Assembly: GCA_963920665.1 (NCBI GenBank)
Contig: OY987263.1
Span: forward strand, 38,661,218-38,725,217
Length of the DNA stretch: 64,000 nucleotides
From: Straminergon stramineum
Lineage: Eukaryota > Streptophyta > Bryopsida > Hypnales > Calliergonaceae
Direction of reading: 5' to 3'
The translations under genes and the position numbers were made by a program. Numbering within the stretch: position 1 is the first letter of the stretch; each line of letters starts with the position of its first letter. Positions 23,030 to 34,695 of this stretch are shown one piece after another. The notes below the pieces were generated by a model. The model saw nothing but the letters and a program-made list of their open reading frames with translations, was not told where the DNA came from and ran no database searches.

Positions 23030-24363
23030 ACTTGACATGCAATCATATGCTTGTTACTTCCACAATGGTAGGATCACATTACTCATGAACAATACAGCAT
23101 ATATACTAGACAGGGAGAATTAAGGCACGTACTTCTAGTTAACTGCGAGGGTCACTGAAGGCAGAACAGTGGCATTGTCGTAAGACTGCTGCAAGTTTCT
23201 TCGTAAGGGTTTCCCTAAAGCTTTCAATCTCTGATTTCGTGGTGTGGCAGCAGCATTTTCGTGCTTGGGACGGATAGTGACGATAGTGACGGATAGCGAC
23301 TGACTCTGCTTTTGTGGTGTGGCAGCATCATTGCATTGTCGTGCTTATGGGAGAAGCCTCTGCAACAAGCATTCATCAAATCAAAACTAAGGTGGGTGAA
23401 ACTAGGATTTAGGAAATGGGGTGTAAGAGTAATGGCTGATATGATTATAAGTTTGGGCACCCAAAATTTCCGCTTTTTTGCTCTCCTATTGTTAAACTTA
23501 TCGAATTTTCATATATACTTGCTGGCAAGTGGAAGTCAGGATTTCAACGCATCAGAGAAAATGGTATTTGGATACAGCATGCAAAAGTTATGACGTTTAA
23601 TAATGACCTACAGTAACACTTGAACGGATGTTTGGATCCTCCGACGGTGATGTTTAAGTGTAACCATCGTCTAAGATGTTGCAAGTCGGTATGTGACTGT
23701 CTCTCCATTTTCCGAGTTTTCAAATTGAGAACGAAAAGACTTACCATTTTCAAGAGTTACAACAGTCTAGAGTTATGTTGACTGCCACTGTAGCTGCATT
23801 GTGATTGATAGTTACTACACTTGCCTTTGATAACTGACTACGCACAAATATTTTCATTCTTGAACCCAACATGTGAAAAGATTTGAGCATTTTAGAGCAT
23901 TTGGGGTATCCCTACCTCTCCTTGAATTTTCAGTTTGGTGTAGGGTGTCCTTTGAAGAATGTTTGGGAAGTGCATTCAGATTTTGGGAATATATTTTCTT
24001 TAGGGGTTGTGGAATTAGTTGGGGCAAGATGTAATAGAAGTTTGTGAATTCTGTAAGTTGATATCAATGGTGAATGGGGCAAATTTTCCCCTTCAAACAA
24101 GAGATGTGCAAGGTTATTGTAACTAGCCAAATTGGGGAGTTGTTTGGGTGAGTACCCTCAAATGTTTTGATTCTCTCTATTGGTGATTGTAGATCTATCT
24201 ACACTAGACTAATATTTTGTTAAAAGGGCAGTTTCCATACGTCATTTATCCATTTATTTTCTAGGATTGGTATACATTTCAAACCGCACGGTCTGAAATC
24301 TAGGAGAGGTGTACATTCAAACTGCACTTGTTGGTCTCTTAATAATTTCCTACGATGTTTTTA
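23030..24363. other. Intergenic spacer between duplicated segments
   Basis: This is the promoter side of cupin copy A and spacer DNA. The stretch 23386-23600 is partly similar to the AAGGTRGGTACCCC element family (aaggtgggtgaaa; tttcatatatacttgctggcaag; gcaaaagttatga). No gene recognised. Confidence 0.45.
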
Positions 24364-25261
24364 CACTAGAAGAAAATTAGGAGTTCTGTGACTACAATTA
24401 GCAACTAGTTTTGTAGTTGCATCGGACATTTGCAACTGGGTGACAATTTGGAGCTCGCAGTTGCAGTGGACAAGTTGCACCAGTTGCAATGTAGTTGTAA
24501 AAGTTGACAAGATTGGGTTTTTTTGGACAGCCTACGTGGAACTTCATCGATGAACTCTTCTAACGTGGAAAGTATTTTTGTGCAATTAGTTTGCGACTTA
24601 TTTGCAATTCATTTGCAACTTCACATCTAGCTTTTCTTAGATGACCAAATTCAAATATTGATATTGAATAGATTTCACTAGTTTATGAAACTTTAAATTT
24701 CATAAGTTTTAAAATTTCTTATACTTTAAACATTTGTAGATATCTACAAGTTGTAGAAATCTACAAAGTCTATTATCAAACTTCATTACGTAAACATGAT
24801 ATAACTTACAATTCTTATGTGTTCAATCTCATGCTACTCTTGACAATTGATATGGGACAATGAATATAAAACTTGATTTTATTTGTTTTTTAGTCTTATT
24901 TTGGTTGTATTCTAGTTGCAATGTAGTTGCAGTCAAGTCAAATTCAGATTATATGCAATTGTAGTTTGACACACTAAACTTTATAGAACGTAAAGTTATC
25001 CATGTCGACAATTGTGATGAATATTGGATGTAGAATAAATCACAATAATTCTATTGTTACATTCTTGTAACCCAAAACTTCAATCTACGACTACTTTGCA
25101 ACTACATACAACTTGAAACTTCAATCTACAACTACTTAGCAACTACAGTAATGTATATATCAAATTTGGTAGAAATATAGAGGGTTGTAGTTGTAGGGCA
25201 GTTGCATAGGACACATAGTTGCATTTCAGTTGGTTGTGGCAAACACGGTTTTCTTCTAGTG
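24364..25261. mobile_element. Non-autonomous CACTA-like element, 898 bp
   Basis: Begins CACTAGAAGAAAATTAGG and ends with the inverted CGGTTTTCTTCTAGTG, flanked by a perfect 3-bp duplication TTA (24361-24363 and 25262-25264). Subterminal regions are rich in short tagttgca / tgcaact repeats, as usual for CACTA (En/Spm) transposons. There is no transposase ORF. The termini are shared with the elements at 30467-30548 and 47900-55866. Confidence 0.85.
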
Positions 25262-25920
25262 TTATTTATTCATGTTTTTAACTAATGATTGTTTGTATTC
25301 TATAGAGTTGTTTAGTATATCAAGCATGACTCAAGTACAACTCATCTTTTTTACTACTTTATAGATTTCTGGCTTCATTAAATTAATGAGCAAGAGCTTG
25401 ATAGATCTAGAAATTTTTATAGATTTAGACTTCTTCATAGAAATAAAATGCCTTGTTGATTTGGCTTTCTTAAATGTTCAAATATTTACATGATAATAAG
25501 GATGCGGACACATAATAGTACATTTTCTAATCTTTTAAATTTTCCAGTTAAAATCGTTCAACTTATTTTCCCAAACCTAGTGACAATACAATGAATACAA
25601 TGTTGTGGCCGTTTTCAAAGACCCCTCATGGCATCTAGAAAAGTCAAATTTACCTTTGACTTTCCAAAAAATTATCCTCCTTTTACCTAAGCCACTAGAT
25701 TGCCATGTGGCCAAAATATCTCCAAAATTCTCCCTCTATCCAAATCTTCAATATGCATAAAGAGATTGAAAGTTGAAAACTTAATGCATATCTCTTTAGA
25801 TGTTCTTCAAAGGAAACAATATAGATTGACCAAGCTTTGTTTAGATATTATAGTTTTGACAAGCTTGATTTCCTCATAACTTAGAAGCCCAAGAGACTTG
25901 TTATATTGTTGAAGAATTAA

Positions 25921-26875
25921 CCCCTAAAGGCCCATGCCATTTTGGGTTCAAAAACATTATTGCTTTTGAAATGTTATAGGTCTAAAATTCTAAATGTCAC
26001 TAAAGTATAGAAATCTCAATCATACAATCTTATAGAGTACATGTTGTAGATGATGTGAATCAACTTTGGAATCATTTGGCCATAGAGGTTGCAAGATTAC
26101 AATATTTTGTGTTGAAAAATGATTTTGAAATTTTCCTAGCAACACATTTGGAGGTTAAATTTGATTTCTGAACCTACTCAAACAAAATAACTTGAAACTT
26201 TAAAGTGCTTCAAAACCACCATACAAACACATTGGTGAAAAAATATCATTCAAACTACTCATTGTGTCTACAAAATAGCTTTGAAATGTCAAAAAATAGC
26301 AAACAAAGTTGCAAAAAACACATCTAAGGTTGAACCTCCTTCTACTAAAATTCTTCTTAGATATTCACAACTTCTTAGATTGATGTGATATTTTAACCAC
26401 ACAAACTAGACTAGTATGCACAACTTTCATAAAAAATATTGAAAATGGACACCATGTGAGGAAGAAACAAGACACCAAAGTTCACTATAATCCAAAAATG
26501 TCTGGATTTTGAACTTTGAATTGCTCCCAAACATTCAAACCAAATTGCATTGACATGAAATTTTTACCACAATAACTAGAATTCAAGAGGATTCTAACCC
26601 AACAAATTTTATTACAAACGAACATGGGATGAAGGAGATACAAGCCCCTGAAGTTGCATCCGTCAAATGCAGTTGGGTGAACTCAAATTGAACTTGTGAA
26701 CTTCAAATGACTTTCAAAAAATTGTTACATTTTGAATTGATCTGAAAATTTTACCACATAAACTAGAAGAGAGATCTCAGATTTAGCAACAAGTTTTATT
26801 GAATTCTCACATCAAATGCAAATGTTATGGCAATTCGAATTCGACTTCCAGACTATGTGGGGACACTTTTAGGGG
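25921..26875. mobile_element. TTAA-flanked element, 955 bp, in duplication copy B
   Basis: Flanked by TTAA at 25917-25920 and 26876-26879. Ends are CCCCTAAAGGCCCATG on the left and CCCCTAAAAGTGTCC (reverse complement) on the right, matching the terminus of the short TTAA elements. The interior has no ORF of note and is not similar to the 220-bp element that occupies the same site in copy A. Confidence 0.75.
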
Positions 26876-27237
26876 TTAAACCAGAAACACAAGCAATAAC
26901 TGTCCCATTTTTATTTCTCATCGATCTCCAGGAGCTTTTAACTCAAGGCCACATGCTCAAAACAATACACAAAAACTTGTGATGCAGACTATTTCACCAC
27001 CCTAACCAAGTAGGGATTGTGGTGTATTTCCATTCAACAAGCCTAACAAAAATTTAAGCAATCTCATATACTTCTCAATGTTGAATCCATGGGAGGTTCC
27101 CTAAACCCTAAAATGTCACATCTAGACAAATAAATTGAAAACTTGACTGGAGGAGTGATGTGCACGAGTGCATCGAGGTTATTCTGCCAGACATGTCATC
27201 GAAGAAGTCTAGTAGATGACGCGCATGTGTTTGCTAA

Positions 27238-29675
27238 TCAAAAAGGGCAAACGTTGTCCACTTGGGGAGGCCTATTAATTTGCACAACCAACTGCTGGCA
27301 AGTCTCATTGCCAACGGTACCAGAGTAGTGCTGTGGTGTTTTGTTCGCTGGGGATGACCGGGTGTTGTCTTGGAATAGCAAGTCTCCCTTTACAAACTCC
27401 TGTCGCGTTCCATCCGTGGTCTGAATATACCTGGAAAAAAATTCATAATGAACGCAGTCTAACTGTGAAAACCTGATATCAAATGGTGGCACATCAAATT
27501 TCAGAGCTTTCGTTGAATACGTGCACCGAAGAGCTCCCAAAATGTGCTCTTCATGTGCAATGTAGAGCTCTAGAAACAAAAACTTGAATAGATCAAAGTT
27601 GCGTCTAGAAAATGCCAATTTAACAAATAGGACGTTTTAGCAAATCCACATTCGACTGCGATCCTGTTGCAACTTAAATTCAAATGCATTCTGGTCCTGC
27701 GTAGGACTTCATGCTTATTTGGGCAAAATATTGTCAGATTGAAAAACAAATACTTTGGTTTAGTTACAAGCTTACAAGAAATTGAAGGAAGAAAATGCCA
27801 TTATTTAACCAGATTTGATACTGGAATTGTTCAGTAATATCTCATTGTAAATGGATAAATATTGTATAGTTGCTACAGAAATGAATAAAAAATTATGCAA
27901 GATATTGAGCTTCCTTGAAGAAGAACAAAAAATGACCCAAAAAATGGCTGACTAGTCGCATCCTTTGTGATACAATATCCAGCTCAATCGAGACGTCCAT
28001 TAAGGCTCGTTTACATCTGCTGGACCAGCAGACACAAAAATCGGAGTTGGCCATATTGGGATGTAAGTAAGTCACACAATATTAGTTTGATTGGTGTCTT
28101 TCAGATCGCCGAAGTTGTGTCCTTCAAGTGCAACAATATTGAGCGCCTTCAAGAGCACAAGGTTCCTGGCAGTAAATGGCTATGGCTCGAATACATTTCT
28201 CTACACTCTCATTACAAGTGTTGAGTCTTGTGGGCACTTGAAAGACCAGTTCAGATTCTCTTGACCTCATGTACTTTTTGGCACCATAGGAATGAACTAT
28301 GAATCTTCAAAGTGCTCATTAGAGGTACACCAAAATTGATCCTAGACTCTCATGTTCAGGTGTACATTTTAAACGCATGTATATTTATTTTAGGGGTAGG
28401 TTTGGGAACATGGTTTTGCAATTAGGTCGGTTTGCAACAAGAAAAAAGGTCGCAATAAGGTGCGGTTCCCTTAAAAATAGTCCATTGAAATCCAAGTTGT
28501 TTCTCTTACGGTAAATCTAAGAAGTTCCCAAGCTGCCTTAGCACTAACCGGCAAACATGAATTTTCATAAAGTCCGTTGCAGGAGGCGAAGCAGACGTAG
28601 GACTCAAGCGGGAATTCAAGAGTGACTCTGGTAATTGAATCAAAATCCGGGAACCAGTGATTCATACGCTAAGAGAACGAGCAAGATGAAAGCTACGTTC
28701 AGAAATTCTAGAACTTAGAAAATCTCGACAGTGGGCTGCCAAACGTAGGATCGGAAGACTGACACAGGAGAAATCCGGCATGGAAATAGGGCAAATTAAT
28801 GTCCTTTTGTGTCCAAATTCCATTCTTTGTGTATCCCCGGTGTATCCTATTCTATCGGCACTGGACAGTAATAGACTGAACTCTTCAGAACTTCCAGAGA
28901 TGGACATTTTGGATTTCTCCAGTATGAGATTTCATAAGCACGAACCAGGAGCCCACAAGACCTTGACTTCGGAATATTTCAAAACTTCCATAGAAAGCCC
29001 GTTTGGACATGGACTATGCAATTCTTCAATACTTCCTTAGCTGGACATTTTGGATTTCTCCAACCAGTGTGAGATTTCATAAAAACGTTCCAGCTAGGAG
29101 CCGGAGAGATTGACAACAAACTGTAGTCTGTGTATCTTAGTGTATTATATCCCAATGTATCACTGGACATTGACTATGGAATTTCTTCTAAAACTTCCTT
29201 AGATGGACATTAAGGACTTTGACTCCAGTGTGAGATATGACACAGGCACTTACCAGGATCCGAAGAGCGTGGCCACAAACTGCACTTGCGGAGCCGGATG
29301 CAACGGCTGCGCCAACCCTACAGCCAGCTCTGTGAGCACCAGCAGCGTGGGCTGTCCGCCGAAGTCCGACCTCACAAACTGCGGCAACGACGAGTAAACC
29401 GTCAAGTTGAACCCCTGCATCTTGCACTTGGCGACGTGCGTCTCGCCTTCCTGGTCCGCCCACAGCTGGTAATACGCAAAATTCTCCGGCTGGGCACTAC
29501 TCGGAGTTGCAGGACTCGGAGCCAGACTGGGAGCCTCACTTGGAGCACCGATTGGAGCGTCGAGAGCTGTCACTGCTGTAATTACGAAACAGAGCAAAGT
29601 CCATGCCAAGAATACAGTCAGACTTCCTGCACTTCTGCTTCTAGATCCCATCGCCATCGCCATCACCATCGCCAT
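27238..29675 (-). CDS. Secreted cupin-like protein, copy B (two exons)
   Basis: Paralogue of the gene at 20444-22935. Exon 1 is 29675-29254 and exon 2 is 27430-27238, joined across an 1823-bp intron with the same phase; 204 aa from the first of several in-frame ATG codons. The N-terminus MAMVMAMAMG is encoded by a hexamer-type repeat (gccatc/ccatcg), so the true start may be any of these Met. A hydrophobic signal segment is followed by a Pro/Ala/Ser-rich linker longer than in copy A (extra repeats of APS), then the same cupin-like domain with WYIQTTDGTRQEFVKG, TPQHYSGTVG and NRPPQVD. Both copies are intact, so both may be expressed. The function is unknown. Confidence 0.75.
27893..28215 (-). 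other. Highly conserved intron segment, copy B
   Basis: Counterpart of 21123-21440. The minus-strand frame 28075-27893 remains open over 60 codons and differs from copy A at few residues. No function can be assigned. Confidence 0.4.
28855..29253 (-). repeat. Tandem repeat of splice-donor-like units in cupin intron, copy B
   Basis: Same array as in copy A but with one unit shortened or lost: conserved blocks lie near 29210-29253 (true donor), 29040-29110, 28980-29040 (partial) and 28900-28960. Confidence 0.55.
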
Positions 29676-30076
29676 CGATACGTATCTATCTATCTCTTCC
29701 GTCTCCTTCGCTTCCTGCTCGTGCTAACTTACTACTGATGTCTAGATAGTCAAAGATATATGGACAGTTTCTGCAAAGATTGTATACAACCAGTACGTCT
29801 AGATTTAGATCTAGAGCACCGAGCCATGGCCTATGAGAAAGTCGTGTTAGACGGCAGGAAGAACATCTAGCTCTACGAGACTGGTGTCCGGAACTAGCTG
29901 CGAGCTGTGCCTGGATGACAATTGTCTAGCTTTCGGTATTCAGTGTAATAATCGTTGCAAGCGTGCAGGGAAATAAAGGTGTTGGGATGCAAGGAGTGCG
30001 TCAGTCGTGACGTATGGGGTTTCCTTTTGGCAGAGATCGTAAAGTACAGAGTTACTTACGTATTGATTTGGGAGGC

Positions 30077-30345
30077 AGGACGTTAAATCCCTCCATTCAA
30101 ACTGGGCCCCGCAGGGGCATTTAGTGTTTTATCCCAGTGTTTTAAAAGTAAAAATTGCCCCCTATTTTGAGCCGTGTCTAGGGCATGTTCTAGACCTCTC
30201 CTAGCTAATTTGGGGTCTCTAATTGCAAATATGAATTCAGAATTTTCAAAAAAAAATAATGTGCAAAAAATAAAAAATTCTTGTGTTTTCCCCATGGTAA
30301 ATCTGGCCCTACAAGCCCCAGTTTGAATGAAGGATTTAACGTCCT
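30077..30345. mobile_element. MITE-like inverted-repeat element, 269 bp
   Basis: The left end AGGACGTTAAATCCCTCCAT and the right end (reverse complement) AGGACGTTAAATCCTTCATT continue into a shared CAAACTGGG block, giving an inverted repeat of about 30 bases. The interior is non-coding. No clear target duplication. Confidence 0.65.
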
Positions 30346-30466
30346 CCATTTTGGAGGTGTACTAAGAGTGATGATAGAGGTTTTAGGTTGGGTGCAATTT
30401 GGGGCACACCCACCTTATACAAAATGTATTTGACTTGTAATTTGACTATCTCCTGAGCAATCACAT

Positions 30467-30548
30467 CACTAGAAGAAAATAGCATTCGTTTCAATAAAAT
30501 TCTATGTCAACTAAATTCTATTGAAACCAACGATGTTTTCTTCTAGTG
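30467..30548. mobile_element. 82-bp miniature CACTA-like element
   Basis: Starts CACTAGAAGAAAATAGCATT and ends with the inverted GATGTTTTCTTCTAGTG. The terminal repeats of about 30 bases, extended by tttcaata/tattgaaa, leave only about 20 bases of loop. It is flanked by a perfect 3-bp duplication CAT (30464-30466 and 30549-30551). Confidence 0.85.
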
Positions 30549-30804
30549 CATTAAACTATTAAAGAGGTTAAAGTAGAGGTTAGAGTGTACTATTTTCTCA
30601 TGGAATTGAAAATCAAAATTTGAAAAGAAGAGAAAAGGAATATGTGAAAACTAGACACAAAAAACAAAGATTTTTTTGGTAAATTCTCAATAGCAAAATT
30701 GTAGGGATAGCATGTTCATTTCTATCATCGAACCCTACTTCCTCCTTCACAAATCTGATAGCTTGCAAACCTTGTTTACATTTTCTCCTTTGCATTTTAG
30801 ATAG

Positions 30805-31203
30805 ACAAGCCTATTTTACTCTGCTTTGCAATTTGAATATCTTGGGGCCAAATCCAAGAGGGGCACATATTCTTCATAGATGTGCACTTGTTTCACAAAT
30901 CAAATCCAAGTGGAATTATTTTTTTTTCAATTAAAATTATAATTTCTATGAATTTTTGAAGTGGTCTACCTTGAAATTACAAAACCATCCATATAATGGA
31001 GTTATAAATGTCCTATAACCAACCCATAACCACCTTTCCATGTATCTATGAACACTTAAATGTTCACCAATAAAGGCTTGACATGCTAACTCTTATTGGC
31101 ATTAATGCACTGATTTTGTTAAAAAAATGATAGATTTGGATGAGTTTTGTGGTGGAATTGGGGCCAAAAGTAGGTTGGTGGAATTGGGTTGGTCTACCTT
31201 GAG
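30805..31203 (-). repeat. Dispersed repeat, inverted copy of 8795-9215 (empty site)
   Basis: Reverse-complement partner of 8795-9215. It contains a single TTAA at 31102-31105, in the context gcattaatgcc, where the other copy carries the 111-bp insertion. Confidence 0.75.
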
Positions 31204-31387
31204 TTACGCTACACTTCCAATCAAAAAAATTTCATTCAAAGAAGCCCTTTCCTAAAGAGACTCTTTCTTGAAGTCAAAATTGCTTTTTTTTGCAATGAAA
31301 TCACTTTCAATCCTATCAAAAAATTAATTAAATATTGTTATAACTAATAGAGAGTACACCTTACATACTCATCAAAGCATCATGGTA

Positions 31388-31887
31388 CTCCCTCTATCTC
31401 AATATAAAATTTGTGGTACTTCAACTACGTTAGTTTTCCACTAAGGTATTCTATTCTAAAAGTGACCATTTAAAGTCTAGTCCGCCTTTTTCATGGGTTT
31501 CAATGGATAGAAAGATTTTTATCTCATTTTTTAGATAAAGAAGAATAGATGCGGAATGTAAAACAAGTGATTTTATATTTTTCAAAGCATTATTGAATAA
31601 CTTATGAATTTTCAAAGATTTATGTTGTAGGCACCTCTTCATGCCACTAAGTCTTTCCCAATCCATTCACTTGTAGCTTGTAAAGAAATATGGGGAAACC
31701 AAGAAGAATCATTGGCCCTTATAGTAGTAAATAATACTTTAGCCTCGATCCTTTCATTGTCTCTAATATATCGATTTTAGGACCACCTCATGTCCATTAA
31801 GATCTAATTATAGGGTCAATTTGAAGGAGACAGTTGCTTTAGAGCAAACTATATTAGACATCATGGATTTATTATGAGACAAAGGTA
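31388..31887. mobile_element. Stowaway-like element, ~500 bp
   Basis: Left end CTCCCTCTATCTCAATATAA after TA (31386-31387); right end reverse-complemented CTACCTTTGTCTCATAATAA before TA (31888-31889). The length is long for Stowaway, so a secondary insertion or a non-MITE Tc1/mariner remnant is possible. Non-coding. Confidence 0.5.
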
Positions 31888-33393
31888 GTATTGTATATTG
31901 GGGAGCCATTTTCTTTCACCTGGCTTCTTGAACAAAGTAACAAATAGGTCAACCTACCTTGACATGCTTAGTTAAGGAGGCAACCCATTTCCGATCACCC
32001 CCTCCATTTCTGCCATGAAGGTTGCTTCCTTTCCCTTTAGGTAGTAATGAGTAGTAATTAATTATGGCACAATTTCTGCTATAGTTGCAGCACATTATCA
32101 TTGGCTACATGACTCTCAATATTGCAACCACCCCTTGGTTAGAAATAAGAAGACCTATATGACCAGTATAGGTTGAATATAATCTTAAGCTAAAAAATTT
32201 ATAGTAATTATGTTTTGAGAAATAAAATTTTGGAAAATTATGGAATCTTTCCAAACTCTATTTCTATACATGGAAAAATTTCCCCACTTGAAAAACCTAT
32301 GTTCCATGTATGCTTAATTCCTTAAGTAGTTGGAAATGGGTCACCTGCCTCTACGATTGCTTTTGAAATTACAATCAAAATCTATTGCGTTCTCCATAAT
32401 CATGAGAATTGTTTTTATTTTGGACAAGTGTCACTCCATATTGGCTTCACTGCACTGGTCAATTTTTGGACAGACTAAATTAGAGAGGTCCAAATCTGTT
32501 ATAGAAGAACCATGCATTCTTGACTAAGCCCCCGTGGCCAATCTATATTTAGTGGAAAATTCAATAGAGACTATGATTGATTTCTAATTATCAGTTCTAG
32601 GTTTCTGACCATCTTCTAACCATCAACATTATGACACATGTGCTTGGTTTTGAGAGCCCAAGTAGTCTGTGAATGAGCACTTATGGAAGACTCTATATGT
32701 TGGGTATGGGTCTAGATCAACTTTTGACTTCCAAAACTCATAATAATTTCAATTCAAGACATAAAATTACCAAAAAAAAATGAAATCTACACGATTTCTA
32801 TCTTTCTAGAAGGCAGAAAATTTACATTGCCTTCTACTGCACCAGATCATGCACAAAATGCTTAAGCTTAAGTAGTTGGTAATGGTTGGTTCTACCATAG
32901 TCCTTTGCAACGTGAAGACTTGTTGTGCAATATTTTCAGCAGTGTCATCTATGGCAACCACATCTCGAAGCCCAATGTTATAAAGTGGTTCATAATTGGC
33001 CCCATTCAAGACTATTGAGTTTCTTACGGTTCTTTTTCCTTGGTTTGACCAGATTGGTACTTGAGGTGGCTTGTAATGTAAGTTACTTTGGTTCTCTCTG
33101 AATTGAAGGTTTCCTCATTTGTTCAGTTCCAGAGAAATGAAAAGCTCACTAAGTTAATATCTAAGCTAATTTCTTGCAATGAAATTCCGTTTCATTTGTA
33201 AAAAAAAATTAGAAAAAAAATGAAAACAAAAACAAAAACAAAAAAGAACTCACTGATAAGATTATCCCAGGCTGGGGAATTTCTCAAGGGGTGTTATGTC
33301 AGAGCTGCCAGATGGAGCATGATGATGAAAGCGAACTTTGGGTAAGCAACATGAGGGCCCATGTACAGAAAATCATACATACCACATGAATTT

Positions 33394-33679
33394 AAGGTGG
33401 GTACCCCTAAAACTGACACTTTTGCTACTATGCCTAGTTATTGTTATTTTTGGACTGTTCCAATTTTCATATTTTCTTGTCAGCAAGAGAAGAGAGGCTC
33501 CAACGTATCAAAGAGTACAACGTTTGGATATCATATGCAAAAGTTATGAAGGATAAAAGTTTTTTTGGTAGAGGTTTTGAAATTCTTTCTTTTAACATAT
33601 GTGATTTTGTATATGCACAAGAAGTGTTGATGATAGCTTTAGGCAAGGTGCGATTTTGGGTGTACCTACTAACCCACTT
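33394..33679. mobile_element. ~286-bp inverted-repeat element (AAGGTRGGTACCCC family)
   Basis: Starts AAGGTGGGTACCCC and ends AACCCACTT; related to 10001-10290. It is absent at the corresponding place in the 41330-43808 copy, which supports its identity as an insertion. Confidence 0.65.
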
Positions 33680-34505
33680 CATGCAACATAGTCTACATCA
33701 AATCACACCACAAGCTTGTCAAAAACAGAAATCAAGAAGGTAATGGAATAGGTAATGTAAATTAAAGCAAAGCCTTGTCATTAGAAACAACATGTTGAAC
33801 CAATGAACAAGGGATGTTATTTTTTCACAATGAGTTTTTTTACCAAATATAACTTCAATGTTGAATGGTTGAATCTTGGTCAACCATGTTCAATCCAAGG
33901 TCTAAAAGGAGGACATTATAATACAAAAGTAGTCACACATTATGGATATGAGCCGACCCTTCTCCTTATCAAATGAGAGGTTGTCACCTATCCTTAAATG
34001 AACTCCATTGAATTTATATATATTTTTACTAATTAAAAACCTTTTGCCATTGGTAGATCATTATATACCATAATTAGAGTAAGTGTTATTGATATATGTA
34101 GAAAGAAAGAATTTAGTAGATATGATAATGTAGAATAATTGAATCTTGAGTCAAATCTTATCCACAATTCTCACACATCCTATGAGTAACATTTTAATAA
34201 TTTGTAACATATTCATTCAATATCCAAATAAATTGTATTTCAACTAGCAATGAAATCAAGACTTGATTCACACTAAAAAGAAATCTAAGGAAATAAATTC
34301 CCCACCTTACATCTAATATGAAAGAATGCAAAGAACTGGCTAAATAATTTAACCCATGAGAGGATGTGGCCCCCCATGACCAAGGTTGTCATCAAAATGT
34401 TCCAATTATTGAATTAGGAGGTGCATTCTTTGTTTTGACAATGAATAATGAAGTCATCCATCAAACACTTTACATCCTCATCATCGTTACAAGGTGCAAT
34501 TCAAC

Positions 34506-34695
34506 TATAAACATTTCAAGAATCTCATATTATCTTGAAGAATGTAGATTGAAGTAAAATTAAATAGACTTTACATGAATTAAAGTCTAAGCTAGATTGG
34601 TATAAACATTTCAAGAATCTCATATTATCTTGAAGAATGTAGATTGAAGTAAAATTACATAGACTTTATATGAATCTAAGTCTAACCTAGACTAG
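34506..34695. repeat. 95-bp tandem duplication
   Basis: The unit starting tataaacatttcaagaatct at 34506 repeats at 34601 with few differences. The right ~2.5-kb repeat copy has only one unit at about 42757, so the tandem arose after the two copies separated. Confidence 0.8.

Larger units (their letters stand above)
19590..23030 (-). repeat. Segmental duplication, copy A
   Basis: This interval is collinear with 25690-29760. Matching starts at about ccaaaatgtctcc (19620) / ccaaaatatctcc (25714), runs through exon 2, the intron and exon 1 of the cupin gene, and ends near tactactgatgtctag. The two copies differ by elements at the TTAA site (19833-20052 here; 25921-26875 in copy B). Confidence 0.85.
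25690..29760 (-). repeat. Segmental duplication, copy B
   Basis: Collinear with 19590-23030 in the same orientation, about 6.1-6.7 kb away. It is longer because a 955-bp element sits at the TTAA site; elsewhere the sequence is highly similar, especially around 27900-28250 and 29260-29640. Confidence 0.85.
30549..32944. other. AT-rich intergenic region
   Basis: No gene recognised. It contains the dispersed repeat 30805-31203 and a Stowaway-like element (31388-31887), listed separately. From 31890 to 32944 nothing clear is seen. Confidence 0.5.

Noticed and set aside
24364..25261. A CRISPR-like or satellite array from the many tagttgca words
   Set aside because: Spacing is irregular and the region has CACTA termini with a 3-bp duplication; these are subterminal transposon repeats.
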